From assembly GCA_014904845.1 (NCBI GenBank), contig MU119298.1:122612-186611 (forward strand): 64,000 nucleotides of DNA. Direction: 5' to 3'. This DNA comes from Acephala macrosclerotiorum (Eukaryota; Ascomycota; Leotiomycetes; Helotiales; Mollisiaceae). The notes beneath the pieces are model-generated. The model saw only the letters and a list, made by a program, of their open reading frames with translations. It did not search any database and was not told the origin of the DNA. The number at the start of each line of letters is the position of its first letter. Position 1 is the first letter of the stretch. This document shows, piece after piece, positions 21,690 to 35,000 of the stretch. The translations under genes were made by a program, and so were the position numbers.

Positions 21690-23910
21690 ATCGGGTACGA
21701 TGAGAAACATCCCACATCGGATGTCAGTGGCCAACATTCTTACAGCCCCTTGTATCTTCAGATGAGAAAGAGAAGTGTTACATATGGGCAAGCCGGACTT
21801 TGGTCGGTGTTAGAGAGAACGGAACGGACACGGCTGGATGATGATGTCGAAGGACAAAATCGAACCACAGGGATTGTTGTGCTATAATCTTTCTTCTGCT
21901 TTTTTTCTGGATTTACAAGAGCGGGAGCATCTTCTTATAGAGTTTCAGATGTATCAGTATTAGGGCAGCCTGCTTGGGAAGCTGCAGTGTGAACCAATAG
22001 TAACATGGGACAGACCCTGGTACAATGTAGGATTCCGTCTGTGTACCTTCAGTAGATTTCACGTTTCGCAAATGCAAATACGTACTCATGGACAATTGAG
22101 GTCCCTTCAGTTCCTTGCAATGAAACACGGCCGCTTTTCATGTCCTGGAAGAGTGATCGTTTGCGGGACAGAAAGTAGAAAAGAATTAGATGACCTGGAA
22201 AGCTGTTCGCAAATCATGTCATCGTACCTCTCGTCACGCTTGCAGACACGATCGTCGCAAGATCGCTTGGTGTGCCCTGTGCTGCCGGAACACATGTCAG
22301 CCTCTCTAAGGGCAGGGAGCAAAAAAGGCTTAAAGCTTCCCTGTAGTTGTTCTATTACTTCCGTATCGTAGCATTTCGAGAACTTTGTCGAAGTCAATTT
22401 TTCCTTGCAAAACATTCTTGAAAGTGTAACAATAAGAGAATACTTCAGTCGGAAAAACAGCATTTATAGAGATCAAGGTTTTGGAATAGTAAGCCGTAGT
22501 GTTTTTCTCCTCTATCTTCGTTTCCAAATTTTCACAATTATTTAAAACGAGATTGACATTTAATCTAAAAAACGAGGTCTAGAATTTACACGCAGTAGCA
22601 ACACTTCATTCAATTTATTGTTACTCACTATCTTCGACATTGATCGAAGTCAAGTATGTACCTAAGATCAGTGTACGGTGCTTTGATCATCATGTTTTCG
22701 AAAGCCACACTGCCGATCGAAGCCAGAGACGGCTGTCTGGAGCTGTGCCTAGGTCACGTGTTATCGACTGCTTCCCGCTCCATGGTTGTGTGTCCGACTG
22801 CCTCAACTATGATGCAACCACACTTGGACGTGCATTCAACGATTCGCTCTTCCTAGAGAATGCTAGACAACTCGTCTTCGATGCTTCTTGCCTCAATCCT
22901 TACCTACTGTCCTTGACTTATACTATTCAAGACAACCACCGCTTGTTCGTTTGCGAAAATCTCGGACCCGGGCGCAAATATTTTGGAAGCCTTGAATGAA
23001 TTGATGTCTTCACTCAGCGAAATAGATTATCTTGAATACCAGACCCTCCAGAATTTCTTTGGTCGACCGTTTGGGACATCATGTTTGATACTCAAAAGTG
23101 CGAATATGCTGTTCCATGTACTTGCTGCGCTGTCTGCGAGATTAAGTACGGCACCAAAATGGGAAAGGAGAACGCGAAGGATGGTCGGTGGTAGAGGAAG
23201 CGAGGGGGTGTTGGGGAAGACGTTTGCAGGAGAGTGTGGCTCTCTGTAACGAAAATGGACGCTAGCGGGCACACTTTAATAGAATGTTTGAAGCTCGGAG
23301 AAGCACCGTGGGCAGGCGGCGAGAACAGACGCATGAGAGTACTGTACCCGCCATATTCAGCAGTTTGTTAGGGTTCCTGAGAGCCTTGTAGGCTAGAAGG
23401 CAACTGCCCTAGGAAGCTGCATCAAATGAACTTCCACGCATTATGAGAAACGTCTCAGTATTCGCTCACTGAAAGAACTAAAGGTTTTGGAGCATTTTGA
23501 CTGCCAGACGTTGTAGGTATAGTCTAGCAACTGGTTGGCACTCGGACAGACTTCTGAACATGGTCGAGTAGAATAACCCTGGCCGAGGTTTACACTCCGA
23601 AGGATTCTCAAAGATAGCAGTACGAAGTCGCTCTTGGCTATGAGGGACGAGGACTTACATCGGCCCTATCGAAAAGAACACTACACCGAAGGGCAATGAG
23701 TTTATAATGTCACCATGAAAGTGTGCTTCACTCGAATTCTCCATACCAGATTTAGGGCGCGAGGTATCCGCATCGCTGAATGTAACAATGAGATGGAGAA
23801 AGCTGCCCGATATGGGAAGACCGCGATTCTGACCATGACCACTTGGATACAGATTTGGGTTGTCAATACAATATGGCGAACAAGCGACTGCGGCTAAGAG
23901 ATTTCCATAT
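21690..23910. other. Intergenic region, no gene recognised
   Basis: A plus-strand frame at 22640-22999 (ending near NHRLFVCENLGPG) followed by another at 22983-23249 (EALNELMSSLSEIDYLEYQT) has some protein-like text but no family, no clear start and no clean intron. I leave it uncalled. The 3' flank of ORC4 is on the right. Confidence 0.3.
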
Positions 23911-26665
23911 CTAGATCTCTCTACACCACTTCGCCATAACAGTACTGATACTATCCACACTTCCAGTGATCTCCTCAAGTCCTACATCGACCCTCCACAT
24001 CCTGCCAGCAGTCCCAGAATCCTTCACACCGGCACCCATACCAGCCGGAACAAGTAGGTCATACTCGGCAAGTCTTTCCCAGGCTCCTAATGCGACATCT
24101 CGTCCCCAAACTTTAGCACTCGATCCGAGAGCGTTGACTCCTGAGCTCGAAGTTTGAATTTTATGTCGAGAAGTGAGAGAGCTGTATTCGTCGTAGGCCA
24201 TTGCAAAGTTGCAGGTGTCCGTGTCGAGGATGATATCGAGGCGTGCAGCGGCTATAAGCAGTGCAAGCTCGAGTTCGGAAAGTCCTTGGAGTGTTTGGAG
24301 TTTGGAGTCAGGTGGTGCAAGGGACATGGTACCCGATGCAAAGGCATGACCATCAAGCTTGAACTTCTTTGGGGAGAGACTCGAGACCGGAAGAATGCAT
24401 GACGAGAAGAACCCAGGAACTGATTTGGTGCGGTAAAATTCCGATTGTATGTGTTGCTTGAAGGTGGTGTCTTTATTGTAGAGTTCCTGGAGAAATTAGT
24501 ACTTGGTTGCATCTCACATCATCGTGACTTGCCTCAATCATTGTGTTCCAGAAAGAGCGGAACTCATCTTGACCAGGAACACTGCTTTCGAACCCATCCG
24601 CCTCTGCTTCTTCCGTGTCAACAATGAGGCCTTGCTTGCAGATTTCCCAGTAAGCTGGAAGACTTCGAGGTAACGACAAGTGGACATAGCGATGGCTGAA
24701 ACGACTTTTCACTCTCTTCTCGAAACTATCCATCACATCAATCCTTGTTGTCAGACCAAGCACGGCAATTGGTGCCTTCTTTGCTTGTGCAATATCGAAA
24801 AGGTTGTAGAGCAGAGTCTGACGAGGATGTGTTGTAAAGAGGTCGAATTCATCCAAGATGAAGATGACAGACTTAGTAGTCTCGTTGGATTGAGACTCTG
24901 AATGCTCTCCAGGATGTGATAGCAGAGCAAGGAGAGATGCAAGAGTATCGGCATAATTGCTGGTCTTGTTTGAAGGGTCTTCCTCAACCTCCATCTCGCG
25001 GCCGAGCTGTCTCCATATCTCCTTCAGTGCCAGCTTATCATCTGTGTGAATGAATCCGTTAAGTCGTATGACGTGAAATTTCTCTCTATGATCGGAAGAT
25101 AGATCAGAGATGACCGATTCGACTAGGGTAGTCTTTCCACACCCTCGAGCACCTATCACGAGCATAGAATTGCCCTCTCCTGCCAAGACCGTCTGTTCCA
25201 CAATTTGATGCACTTTTTGCATCTCCTCATCATGTCCGCGTAGCTTAATTCTCTTCTGGCCGGTCAGTCTGTCCAACAGAACTCTTTGCATTTGCTTCAA
25301 ATGACCAGTAAACCCCTCGATGTCAGGCAAATCGACAGCAGGTTTGTTGACCAATTGAGGGAACAAGGCTTCATCATTCACATCCGGCTGGCATTTCCTG
25401 CAGAACCAATCACCTTTCGGAACCTCCCTGATGTCGTAGCATTTCTGGTGAACCATGAAATCACAGCCATCACAGAAAATAATCTGGTTCTTCTTCGTAG
25501 AGTTGAGTCCGCCACAGATCGCACAGGCCTCATCATCACTGTCCTCAGAATCGTTCTCTTCCACCGGATCCACATCCTCAACCACCGTAGGTTCTGTATA
25601 TTCGACCTCAGAAGTAGACTCCTCGGAATCTGCCACAGCTTCTGGCTCATCAATTGGCTTATTCACTCTTTTAGCTTTCTTGGTGCTCGTAGTGTCGATA
25701 TCTTTGAATCCCAGATCCACTTCCGCCGTTTCTTCGAAGACGACACTCTTTCTCGGCCTTGGTGTCTTTCCCTTGCTGGGAGTCAAGATTCCTTTCGGAA
25801 CTTGCTTGGTTGCTTGGATTTCTTCCACTACTTTGCGCGGCCGTCCCCTTTTTCGAGTCGAGTTCTCTCCATTCGGCATGGGTTCCGCTTCCTCGTCCTT
25901 CTGAGCCCGCCTGTTCTTGCGCCTCGCAGGTGTTGATATCTCTTCGTCTTCGTCTTCCTCCTCGTCCTCTTCTTCTGCAGCTGCAGTGATTCTCTCTCGC
26001 GCATCCTGTCGCCCAAGTTTCTTAGACTCCTTCAAGAGCTTCGACTTGCTAGGGCGTCCAGGTCCCCTCTTTGGACTGTCCGATTCCTGGGCCACTGGCT
26101 TCAATTTCGCTTTCACGCGTTCAGCAGTACTCGTAATCTTCGTGATCCTCGGAATCGGTCGTTGTGGTGTCGAATCCTCGTCAGGAACCTCCCAAATATC
26201 GCCAGATACCTCGTCGGTCGTAGCTTTCGCCTTCTTTCCACTGCTTCTACCTTTTGCCTTCTCTGCAGTTCCCGGTTTCGAAGGAACCCTCGACCGTTCT
26301 GATCCATGCCTCCTCTTTGTTCTGTTGTCCTCGGGACTCGAAGATTCGAAATCGTATATATCCTTCTCTGGCTTATCGTTCGTGGCTTCGTTATCGTCGA
26401 CTTCATCACCGTTGCCCTGAGCTAACTCGTCTTCTTCATCCTCCTCCTGTGTCGCATTTTCCTTTTCACTCTTACCATATCCAACAAAGCCGCCTAAGGT
26501 TCGTCTTATGGCAGCGCCAAAGCCCTTTGCAGGACTCGGGGTGTGCGCATATGCGTTCAACTTTCTCTTCTTTGCGCTCGACAATGGTGCCTTTTCAGGA
26601 GATAATTCGTCGGGCTCGAGAAGCGATGCTCTGCTGCGCTTTCGGGTTACCGTTGAGGATGACAT
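23911..26665 (-). CDS. ORC4: Origin recognition complex subunit 4 with AT-hooks and PHD finger
   Basis: AAA+ subunit of the origin recognition complex, which binds replication origins and helps load MCM. Exons 26665-24533 and 24486-23911 give 902 aa. The long N-terminal half is charged and disordered, with AT-hook motifs at about 200-206 (RGPGRPSK) and 272-278 (KRGRPRK), an acidic run near 230-242 and a PHD finger at 381-425 (CAICGG...FCDGCDFMVHQKC...GDWFCRKC). The AAA+ domain follows: Walker A GARGCGKT (505-512), Walker B IFILDEFD (601-608). The C-terminal exon carries the winged-helix region (LQTLQGLSELELALLIAAAR, RVDVGLEEI). The intron is of GC-AG type, 46 bp, AG|GCAAGT...CTCCAG|G, joining WNTMIE to ELYNKDTTFKQHIQSEFY. 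PHD-bearing ORC4 is known in filamentous fungi. Its 5' flank is the 355-bp gap to the DUF3292 gene. Confidence 0.93.
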
Positions 26666-27020
26666 GTTTGCAGATAGCTAGGAACAATGGTGACCTCTTT
26701 ACTATCGAGCAATTGCAAGTCGTGGCAGCGTTATTGTGGCGCAAGGGTGTATTGAAGAGAATGGTGTATGAAGTGTCGAGTTTGGGTGCGACGCGCCAAA
26801 GCGCGTTGATTGATTTTGGCGCCAACCACGTGTCGATCTGACATGTTTCAGATTTCGACGACTTAAATCTCAAGATACATGTTCACCACACTCTTTAGGA
26901 AGGAGGCATATCTCGAAAGCATAGAATTCTCGTTTCTATGTACATGTACAGTCTATAAGTCCTCGTAATCGTGGTATTCCATCTGTCTAAACTCCAGAAC
27001 GGAAAACGCATCTCAGTTCT
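26666..27020. promoter_or_regulatory. ORC4 upstream region
   Basis: 355 bp between the 3' end of the DUF3292 gene and the ORC4 start on the same strand. It must hold the DUF3292 terminator and the ORC4 promoter. A short palindromic GCGCCAAAGCGCG-like piece lies at about 26791-26822 (the reverse strand reads TTGGCGCC), resembling E2F/MBF-type sites used in S-phase genes; this is inference. Confidence 0.35.
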
Positions 27021-29087
27021 TCACCAAGCCTCCCACATTTGAGCACCCATCGCCACCAGGCGGTTAAAGAGTTCTTCTCGCAAAGCAATAGCCGTGAGCT
27101 GTTTCTTATTGCCTTCCTTGTCAACAATAAGAAGTCCATCAGCAATCTCTCTCGAAGTCGCCCATCCCACCACAAGCTTTGTCTTCCAACCAAGTCCCCC
27201 AACCTTTTTGATCTCCTTCACATCCTCAATGGCTATCGAGAAAACAGGATCTATATCCTCCTTCTCTGTCGTCCAACTCAAAGCAGGGGTTGTAGCTGTA
27301 ATTGTAATATAAGCATGGCCTTTCTTGCCTCTATACCGACAAGGGAAAACGACTGGACCAGCTGGATTTGGAGCACCTGATCTCAAAACTCCTAGACGAT
27401 TCTTTGCATGCTCTGCACCAGCTGCTGCTTTGAGTCTGTCTGTTCCAAGGATTGTCTCAACGCCGCCTTTGGTGACGCCTTTGATAGCGCCGAGGATGCG
27501 TCGGCCATGTTGCTTCTTCGGAGCTGCGTCTGCACCTGTTGTCACTGCAGTATCAGGATGAATGGCATCGGCTATCTCGTCGTCAGGAACGCCTTCTGAA
27601 GATGTTAGCGTGATCTCAATTGTGGAACATAAATACACACCAAGATGCTCCAGGTTTTTGCCCACGTTCTCATGTGCTGCGTCAGGAGGCGGCGGTCCGG
27701 AGTACGGTGGAGGAGGGATAGGAGCCTTGTTTGCCTCGCCAATTCGCAGCAAAGTAATCGTAAGTTGTGCGTTGGTTGGGACACCCTTGAGCAGAGTATT
27801 TCTGATCTCCAACAGTTTTTGCCAGTGAGGAAACTCCCTGTTCAAGTATGACAGGCCTCTCCAAATGAGAGGGTCGCCAAAGAAACTGAATCCAACGAAC
27901 AAGCCATTCATTTTCATGAACATGTATGAGCTAGTGAATAGCGAAATTAGTAGCACCGGTACGAGGCATGCTGCCAGCTTGAGACGAGGCTTCTCTTTTG
28001 GGAAAGGAGGAGTCGGAGACAAAGCATTGCCAAATCTCTCCCATCCATCAGAAACATCCGCTATTGCGTGCATGACAGGTCTTGTCTTTGACCACATCGC
28101 AGCGGACATTGGCTCCTTGGTTTTGTCATGTACAGCATTTGGCTGACCTCCTCCGCTCTTGTCTTTTGCGTCTGCAGCACCCGTAGCTAAATTGGTTGGA
28201 TCTGGTGCACGATCTTCGAGGCCGCTCGCTCCTTCTACGTCGCCATGAGGATCACCTTGAGGATGCTTACCAGCAGCACTGCTGATGGCGATCGAAGTGA
28301 AGCTGTTGACAAAGTTGCTTGCCTCCTGTTCCACTGCTTCTCCTTGATGCTTTTCAGGAGCGCCAGTTAAGCTGTTATCACTTCCCAGCACACCAGCTGT
28401 AGGCTTCTTGATGCCACCAGTTTTCGAATTGATGAGAGCAATCGGTGCTGGTGGGAAGCAGTACGTTCTCGCTGGCGGATATACTATCAGAACGATCAGG
28501 AAGGAGATTATTGCCGGAACCACATAGTCGATTGCCCAGGCGATAAAGTATACAGCTGCGAATGCGATTGTTCGATCTCTTTCTCGCCAGGATCGAAGCC
28601 GTGCAATGTGATTCCAGAAACCAACCATACCAACACCAACTGTCATGTACAATCGTTCAATGTTGGCTCTTAGTTTGTCTGGGCTGAACTCTTCTTCGTC
28701 TGCGATGTTCAGATCGAGTCCTCCGAGCGGCGATTCTTTCAAGACCTTAACATGGTACATTTGCTTACATTGTTAGCAGACATATCTATCGACATTCCCA
28801 CAGCTTAAACCAACCTTATTGAACCGTCTGATCAAAGTCCACAGCTCCTCATTCCGCAATCCTCCCACCAATGGATCTGGCACCTCAGCAGGAGCTTCAT
28901 TCCACCCCAGATCCTTCACCTCAGTCTGGTCATGGTCCAACTGTGCATAGCCCTTCTCATCATGGTCTGCATTCGCCAACACATGGCTATCAGTTAGTTG
29001 TTCTGGCGCGGCCTCGACCTTCTCCGGTTCGTCAACTGACCGAGGAGCATCGGCTGCAAATTCAGGAAAGCGGTCGACTCCCGACAT
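27021..29087 (-). CDS. DUF3292 family membrane protein
   Basis: Fungal protein of unknown function. Exons 29087-28815 and 28763-27021 (51-bp phase-0 intron, GTTGGT...branch TGCTAAC...GTAAG) give 671 aa. The intron joins ELWTLIRRFNK to QMYHVKVLKESPLGGLDL, as the family requires. Hydrophobic regions lie at about 156-186 (IAFAAVYFIAWAIDYVVPAI and following) and 352-387 (LAACLVPVLLISLFTSSYMF and following). Between them is a long polar, low-complexity stretch. At about 442-445 there is a PPPY motif, a possible WW-domain ligand. The C-terminal 110 residues (FPCRYRGKKGHAYITITA ... LGWKTKLVVGWA) look like a PH/GRAM-type lipid-binding fold, which would suit a membrane-contact or organelle membrane protein; this last point is inference. 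The protein appears complete. Confidence 0.85.
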
Positions 29088-32000
29088 CTTGCAAATTGTC
29101 GAAATTGAAAGTTGAAAAGATGAAATTCAATCATTGAATTGAGTTTCCAAGAAATATTTGAGGCGTTGAGAAATGATTGTCCCGCGTTCACGAACTATCT
29201 ACGTCATAGACGGCTGAACGTGGAACTTCATTCTTGATACATCTATTTTCAGCCTCGTACTTCTCATGACTCAAAACTGGGAGATATAGTTGAACTCGAT
29301 TCCTCACACTGAAACGTGGGGTTTAAGGTGTTTTGCTGAACATTGGTCTCGGCGCACTGTTGTGACAAGGGCAACACCACCCCAGGATCGCAAGATTTCA
29401 TCAGCGGGACCAGTGCCCATGCTGAAAAGTCATCGTATGTGATTTGATATTTAGAGATGGGTTGCTTGCAATTATTCCACGGTCTTTCTCCGGTGAAAGA
29501 ATACTTAAGAGGACTGTATGTTGTCGGTTCTGTCTCGTTTGAGATGCACTGTTTCTGTTCATTTCAGCCTCGCCAGCATCAAATCTAATAAGCAAGCGCT
29601 ATGTAGACGGATATCTGCTTCTGCCCTTTTTGAGCCAACGATGCGTACCTTCTACGGAGAGAGATCAGGAAAAGACAGGCAATGGCGCTATTACCGACCT
29701 CAAATTCCTGGTGACGACTTCGATGATTTTGGTCTCGAAGATAGCCAGCTTTCCAAAATTGCCAGAACTTTCTCTCTGCTCCTGTAAAACACTTGACACA
29801 CAGAAGTCTATGTGGTACGGAACAGCTACTCCCCACAGTTATCTCCCCACGAATTTTGGCCTCTATTGTGACTCCTGTCCACGTGATGCCTCTCTCCTTC
29901 ACACCAACCAGGACCTGATACCTCAACGTCGCTCTTTAATTTCAACCTTCTTCCTCCCTTCTGAAATATCTTACATGTACCACCTTCCAGAATTGATTGC
30001 CGAATCAGCGATCAATCTCATGTGTGCTTGATTATACCCCTTTCAGGAACTCGCGGATCGCATATTTAGACGCCCTATTATGGTTTATTCACTTGCATCT
30101 CTGCCCGCGATAAGAGTTGATAACGGTATGAACGCGTCGTCACCTAGTAAGTGCCAAGTGCCGACTCATGAGGGTTACTCCCTGACGTTTTATGCTTTCA
30201 AACATATATACCTTGGTTTTCTTTTGTCCATCACTTCAACTCCTTCCTGCGAAGTGAGAGATGTGTAAGAAGGGCACGTTCTGCGCTCAAGTAATACTGA
30301 CTTTCTCGCTTTTAACTTACTGTCTCTCTGCTGTCGACTTCCCAGCTTCTGCATCTTGAATTGTCGCTGTATCTCGAGTGTCGAGCCTGTCGGTATGATA
30401 CTCTACTGACTGCGTTCCTTTTATTGTCCTTCTCCGGCATGTTCTTCCATTATCAAGGCGCGGATCGACAGTCTAAAATTTCGGTTTGACAGGGCTTCCG
30501 CCTCAACTTCCTCCTTGATGCCGCTTCTGTACTCTCAGATGTTTGACCTTGCTTTTGTCCTTGCATCCGACGGAGAGCGGCAGGAGCATCCCTAATCCTT
30601 GATGCCACTCCATGCCTTCGATGCAAATCCATCCTTCTTCTTACATCAACCTCTTTACTCCAACCCTCGAACCAGCCTTCTCACGTCATCTCTACGAGAT
30701 TTGCAAGAAGTTTTTGCGGATTATCTACGAATTCACAAGGAAAAGCTGTATCCTGATTACATGAAACGTCACCCGCTTCGTCCCCCAAGTACAACATTCA
30801 ACCTGAAGCTTTTCTACGCTGCTATCAGTCTACATTCCACCAATGCTTCCCTTATCTCTAACTTTGCCGTCATAACCTTATCTTCACCTCACCTCAGACC
30901 TACATCCCACACAGTAGAGTTACATTGTGCGTCCCAAGGATCTCGGCTTCCAACCACGAGGAGTGTGAGCGATCAAGTCCCTCTCAAAATGCGTCATCTT
31001 TGTTTACGCCATCTTCCACATCACACGAGACATTCTCACGGTACAACTGTCGTGACCGTCATGGATAACTTCCGAACTCGAAGTGCTTTATCTTTTACTT
31101 TGCCACAGTTCACTGACATTGAATGTCGAGGCGTAAGAGCTGCAGCGCTACGCGCCAGAAGAGGCTCGAGTGACCTGAAAGGGTGTACACAAGACGCAAG
31201 GACCCTGAATCCGCACCACTCGTATATACTCACCTGAGGAGAATAATATATTGCTCCCGCCGACCGACAAAACGGTCACCAAACAAACATCACGGTCGCC
31301 ACCCAATTCATCCCATTGGCACTAACCACATCTGCAACAACCCTCAGCATTTATCCTCATTCTCGAACCTGTCGGTGCTCTTGAGGTTACACAAGGTAAG
31401 CAGCATCCCGAATGTCCACCCACAGCATAAGCTTCCAGACCGTTCTTTACTACTCCAGGTTGCCCCAAGCTTGCTTGGTCAGATTCCACTCCCTTCCCCT
31501 GCCTCACATCCTTACCCCAGATCTCCAACCCCGTATCCGCCCCCCGCACCGCATCTCAGCTTGTGTGCTTGCCCTCGGGTCTTGGTTCAGGGATTGAATG
31601 CAAGCACCCGGCATTTCGGACCGATCTGAATCCTGAAGAAAATCAAAATATTCAGGTGCTCCTTCCTCACCTGATTACCTCGATCTCGTTCCGTGAACGC
31701 AGTTACATCTCCGCATTCTTGTTTAATAGTCACTTGATGAACCTTCATGAATTTGTGGGGTTGTTTCACGAGCCGCCTTACAGCGGCGTATGTTTGGAGA
31801 GGGGGAGGCTAATATGGAGTATATTGTTTCCGCGACTTGTTCTGGAAATGGATGCGAGTGGTGTGGAGGGATACGCAATACGAATGAAGCCTTACAGGGA
31901 GGAGGTGAAGCTCTTGCCGAGTCGCCGGTTGGTATCCTCCGAGGTATTGGATAGAAGACGACGAGGAAATCTCACACGAGAAGGAGAAGGAGAGACGTCA

Positions 32001-35000
32001 CTCAGGCTGTGAGCATTACGGGTTCTTTGCTCTCATCCTCCCTGTTGAAAGCAGAAGTTTTGATTTGATTGGAGTTTGAAGACCTCACCGAACTTTCTTT
32101 TCTTTCTGACAAGAATATCTAAGAGTCATTCATCCGGGTAAAGGACTGCCAGCCACAGAACTCTCAATCTCAGCCCCACGACCCCAGCATTCCCATCCCG
32201 AGACCGCTGCAGGAGTTCGTAGGCCTTACCTCTATCTAAAAACAGCATCAAAAATCTCGTGCCAATGTCAGACCTCACTTACGTTCCTGCACATTTCCGA
32301 TAATTACCCATGAAGTGATGTTCCTTCCCGAGAGTTCCCGTTATCTTACGATCTGGCGATGCGGTGAAACTTGAGAGTCTGATCAGAGGATCCAGGTAGG
32401 AATTTTTGCGTCTGATTGTGGAGTTGGTGCGAGGTGAGCTGGAGGCGCTGGAAAGCCGACCCCGCAATGCCACCCCCACCTGAAGTTGGGTTGGGCTGCA
32501 GACCCTGCGATAAGGCTATTGGCGTATGAATGGGTTGCCTTTTTGAGCTGTTATGATCCGGGGTATGAGGCCGTGATCGGAGTTTCTTATGTGTCATCGG
32601 ATTACTTGGAACAATGACATCTCTTACATTTCTGTTGAGATGGTGAGATTTTGAGGTGGTTTCTGACATTAAGTATGTATCCAAGAATAGAAGGACTGAA
32701 AACAAGGTATCAGGAGGTATCTCCGTAGCTTCATACTAAGACTGGCAGTCTGGAGACGAGCTGTCAACTAACCTCACTATCACCGCACCAGAAGTACCGA
32801 AGACGCAAAGCTCCTTATGCTACTCTATGATTCGTAGCTTCCTTTCTCTCTTTCAAGGAAACATGAGGCTATCACGACTTCCAAAAAAGCGGGTGGCTGG
32901 ATCAAGAATATCCTCCCGTCCATCGGTCTTTCCCCATTCCCCATGTTTTCCTTTTCTAGCTTGAACGCTTGTCAGATGCCGAGAAGGGTGGAGTGAGATT
33001 CGATGTCGTGATTTTGGTTTCAGCGAGAAATAATTTCTTTTTGAGTCACAGAATATGGTGTCATAGTTTCGTCATCGAATAGTATCGCTGCGCTTCAGAT
33101 GGCGGTCTGGTCTTTCCGTTACGATATCGATATCGTACTCCGTATTACTGGCATGAGGCACGCATGCAAGTGTTTGCGACACCGCCTTTTGGTATTTCCA
33201 TCCCACTCAATTTTCTTGATGTTGATAGGAAAGGAGGTTGATGGGATGCGGATGTGTGGTGTGGTGTGCATGGCCTTCCCCGTGGGGTCGGTGTCGGAGC
33301 CGTCCTATCCTTGCGCTGCTCTTGTGGGGTGGAACAGCCGAGAGTCAGATAGATAGCCCCTACTAGGGGCTTGGAGCCGGAATGTAACGTTGGAAATCGA
33401 GATAGGGAATTCGCGACGATTTCTCCTATCTCTGTTCGTTCAGCTTCCTTAGTAAAGCTCACACCAGATAGTGACGTGCTTCATTAGTCTCATTTGTTGA
33501 TTTGAGATCAGACGAAACTGGAGGATTCCGAATGGTCTTGTTTCTTCCTCCAGTGAGGTCTCGGAGCGTGTTCTAGACAGGCAGGAGCAGGTTGCGATAT
33601 CTTGATCTAGAAGCATTTTGGGGAAGGAGAGATAGGATGTGTGCGGATATGGTTGGAGGGAGATAGGGGAACCCGGGGCTGGGTTGGTGGGGTTTGGTGT
33701 GTGATGACGGTGGTGGAGATGCGAAAGGTAAATTTAGAGTTTTTGAAAGGCTAGACTTTTGGGGACGTACGAGAGGAAGGCGCTGATTTGTGGTCTTGTA
33801 CGGCTTTTCTGTCGAGTAATCTTGGGGTTGTGGGGGAATGGATAGAATTGCCTAAGTGGGAGGGTTTAGGGGGCTTACTGTGCCGAATTGTACCTGTGGT
33901 TTGGGACTGGTTCGGTAGACAGGCTTTTGGTGGCTTACTCAGATCGTGACGGTGCTGGAATCAAACCCTAGCTTCATGTTAGGTTTGGCGGGTTTTGACA
34001 GGTACAAGGCCTAAATGGTTAGTCAGCTCCGACATCTGAATCTTAGTGAGCTTACTCCAAACACACTCTCTATCCGTTTCCGTCACGGAGGAACCCATGG
34101 ATCGAAGACAAAGTTACAACCAGGAAGATCGGCATCGCTATCAACTTCAAGTCAAGGCAACGACCTCGTCATCTCTTGACAAGGCAATACGATACAAGCA
34201 TGGCTCTTACCGCACTGATCTTCAACCCTGAAACAAAGTCTCAACTCTGGCTGACACAAGCAAACATGCCTTATTCCGCCTTCTCTTCATCCCCGCATTC
34301 ATTAGTCATGCCTTGAAACTTACATCAAAGATACCATTTTCCGTGCCGTGCTTCCGAGATGGGAATACACTCTCACTGCGGGGAACACATTCCGGGACTT
34401 GAGAAGCTTGAGAGGCGTGAGCGTTACAATTCCATTGTCCAAACCTTAAGCAACTGACATATGCATAGGGCGGGAAACTGCGCCTATCAGTGCAGTGCTC
34501 TACTGTACGAAGAGCACGGCTCGGTACCACGCACCTTAAAATATGGGGAGATGAGCGGCATGGTGTGCTGGGCAGAGTGGCGAGATCATGGATTTTTATT
34601 CTCGCGTTAATTGTTCTTCTTTAATTTGCTCTTCCTATCTATCAGCAGCTCTTTTTATTTTCCAATCAAAATCCTTGGGTTTCTGGGGGATGAAGTAGCT
34701 GGCTAACCTACCCCGCATTTTTGAAGTTGGACTGCGGGGTAGGTGGAGTGATATCAAGATGATATCTAAAGATCATGCAAAGAATTACTTTTTCAAGCCC
34801 GAAGACATGGGGAGATGAGAGGACAGAAGGTTAGAAGTTTATGTTTCGCACGGAAGAACCAACTCCCTTTGTTTCAGGAGAGAGGACCGAGAAGGTTGTT
34901 CGGGACCGAGATGTATGGCGGGTGAAGCAGATATGAGGACACCACTTCGTTGATTTCTCACCGTCATACTGGTTTTCTGACCGATTTTGAGGCGGGGAGT

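Noticed and set aside
25286..25936. 216-codon frame on the plus strand
   Set aside because: Antisense shadow of ORC4, made long by its charged low-complexity half; the same holds for 25917-26420.
30599..31237. 212-codon frame on the plus strand
   Set aside because: No motif, no clear promoter or intron, composition rich in Ser/His/Arg/Leu as in chance frames. Kept only as a note.
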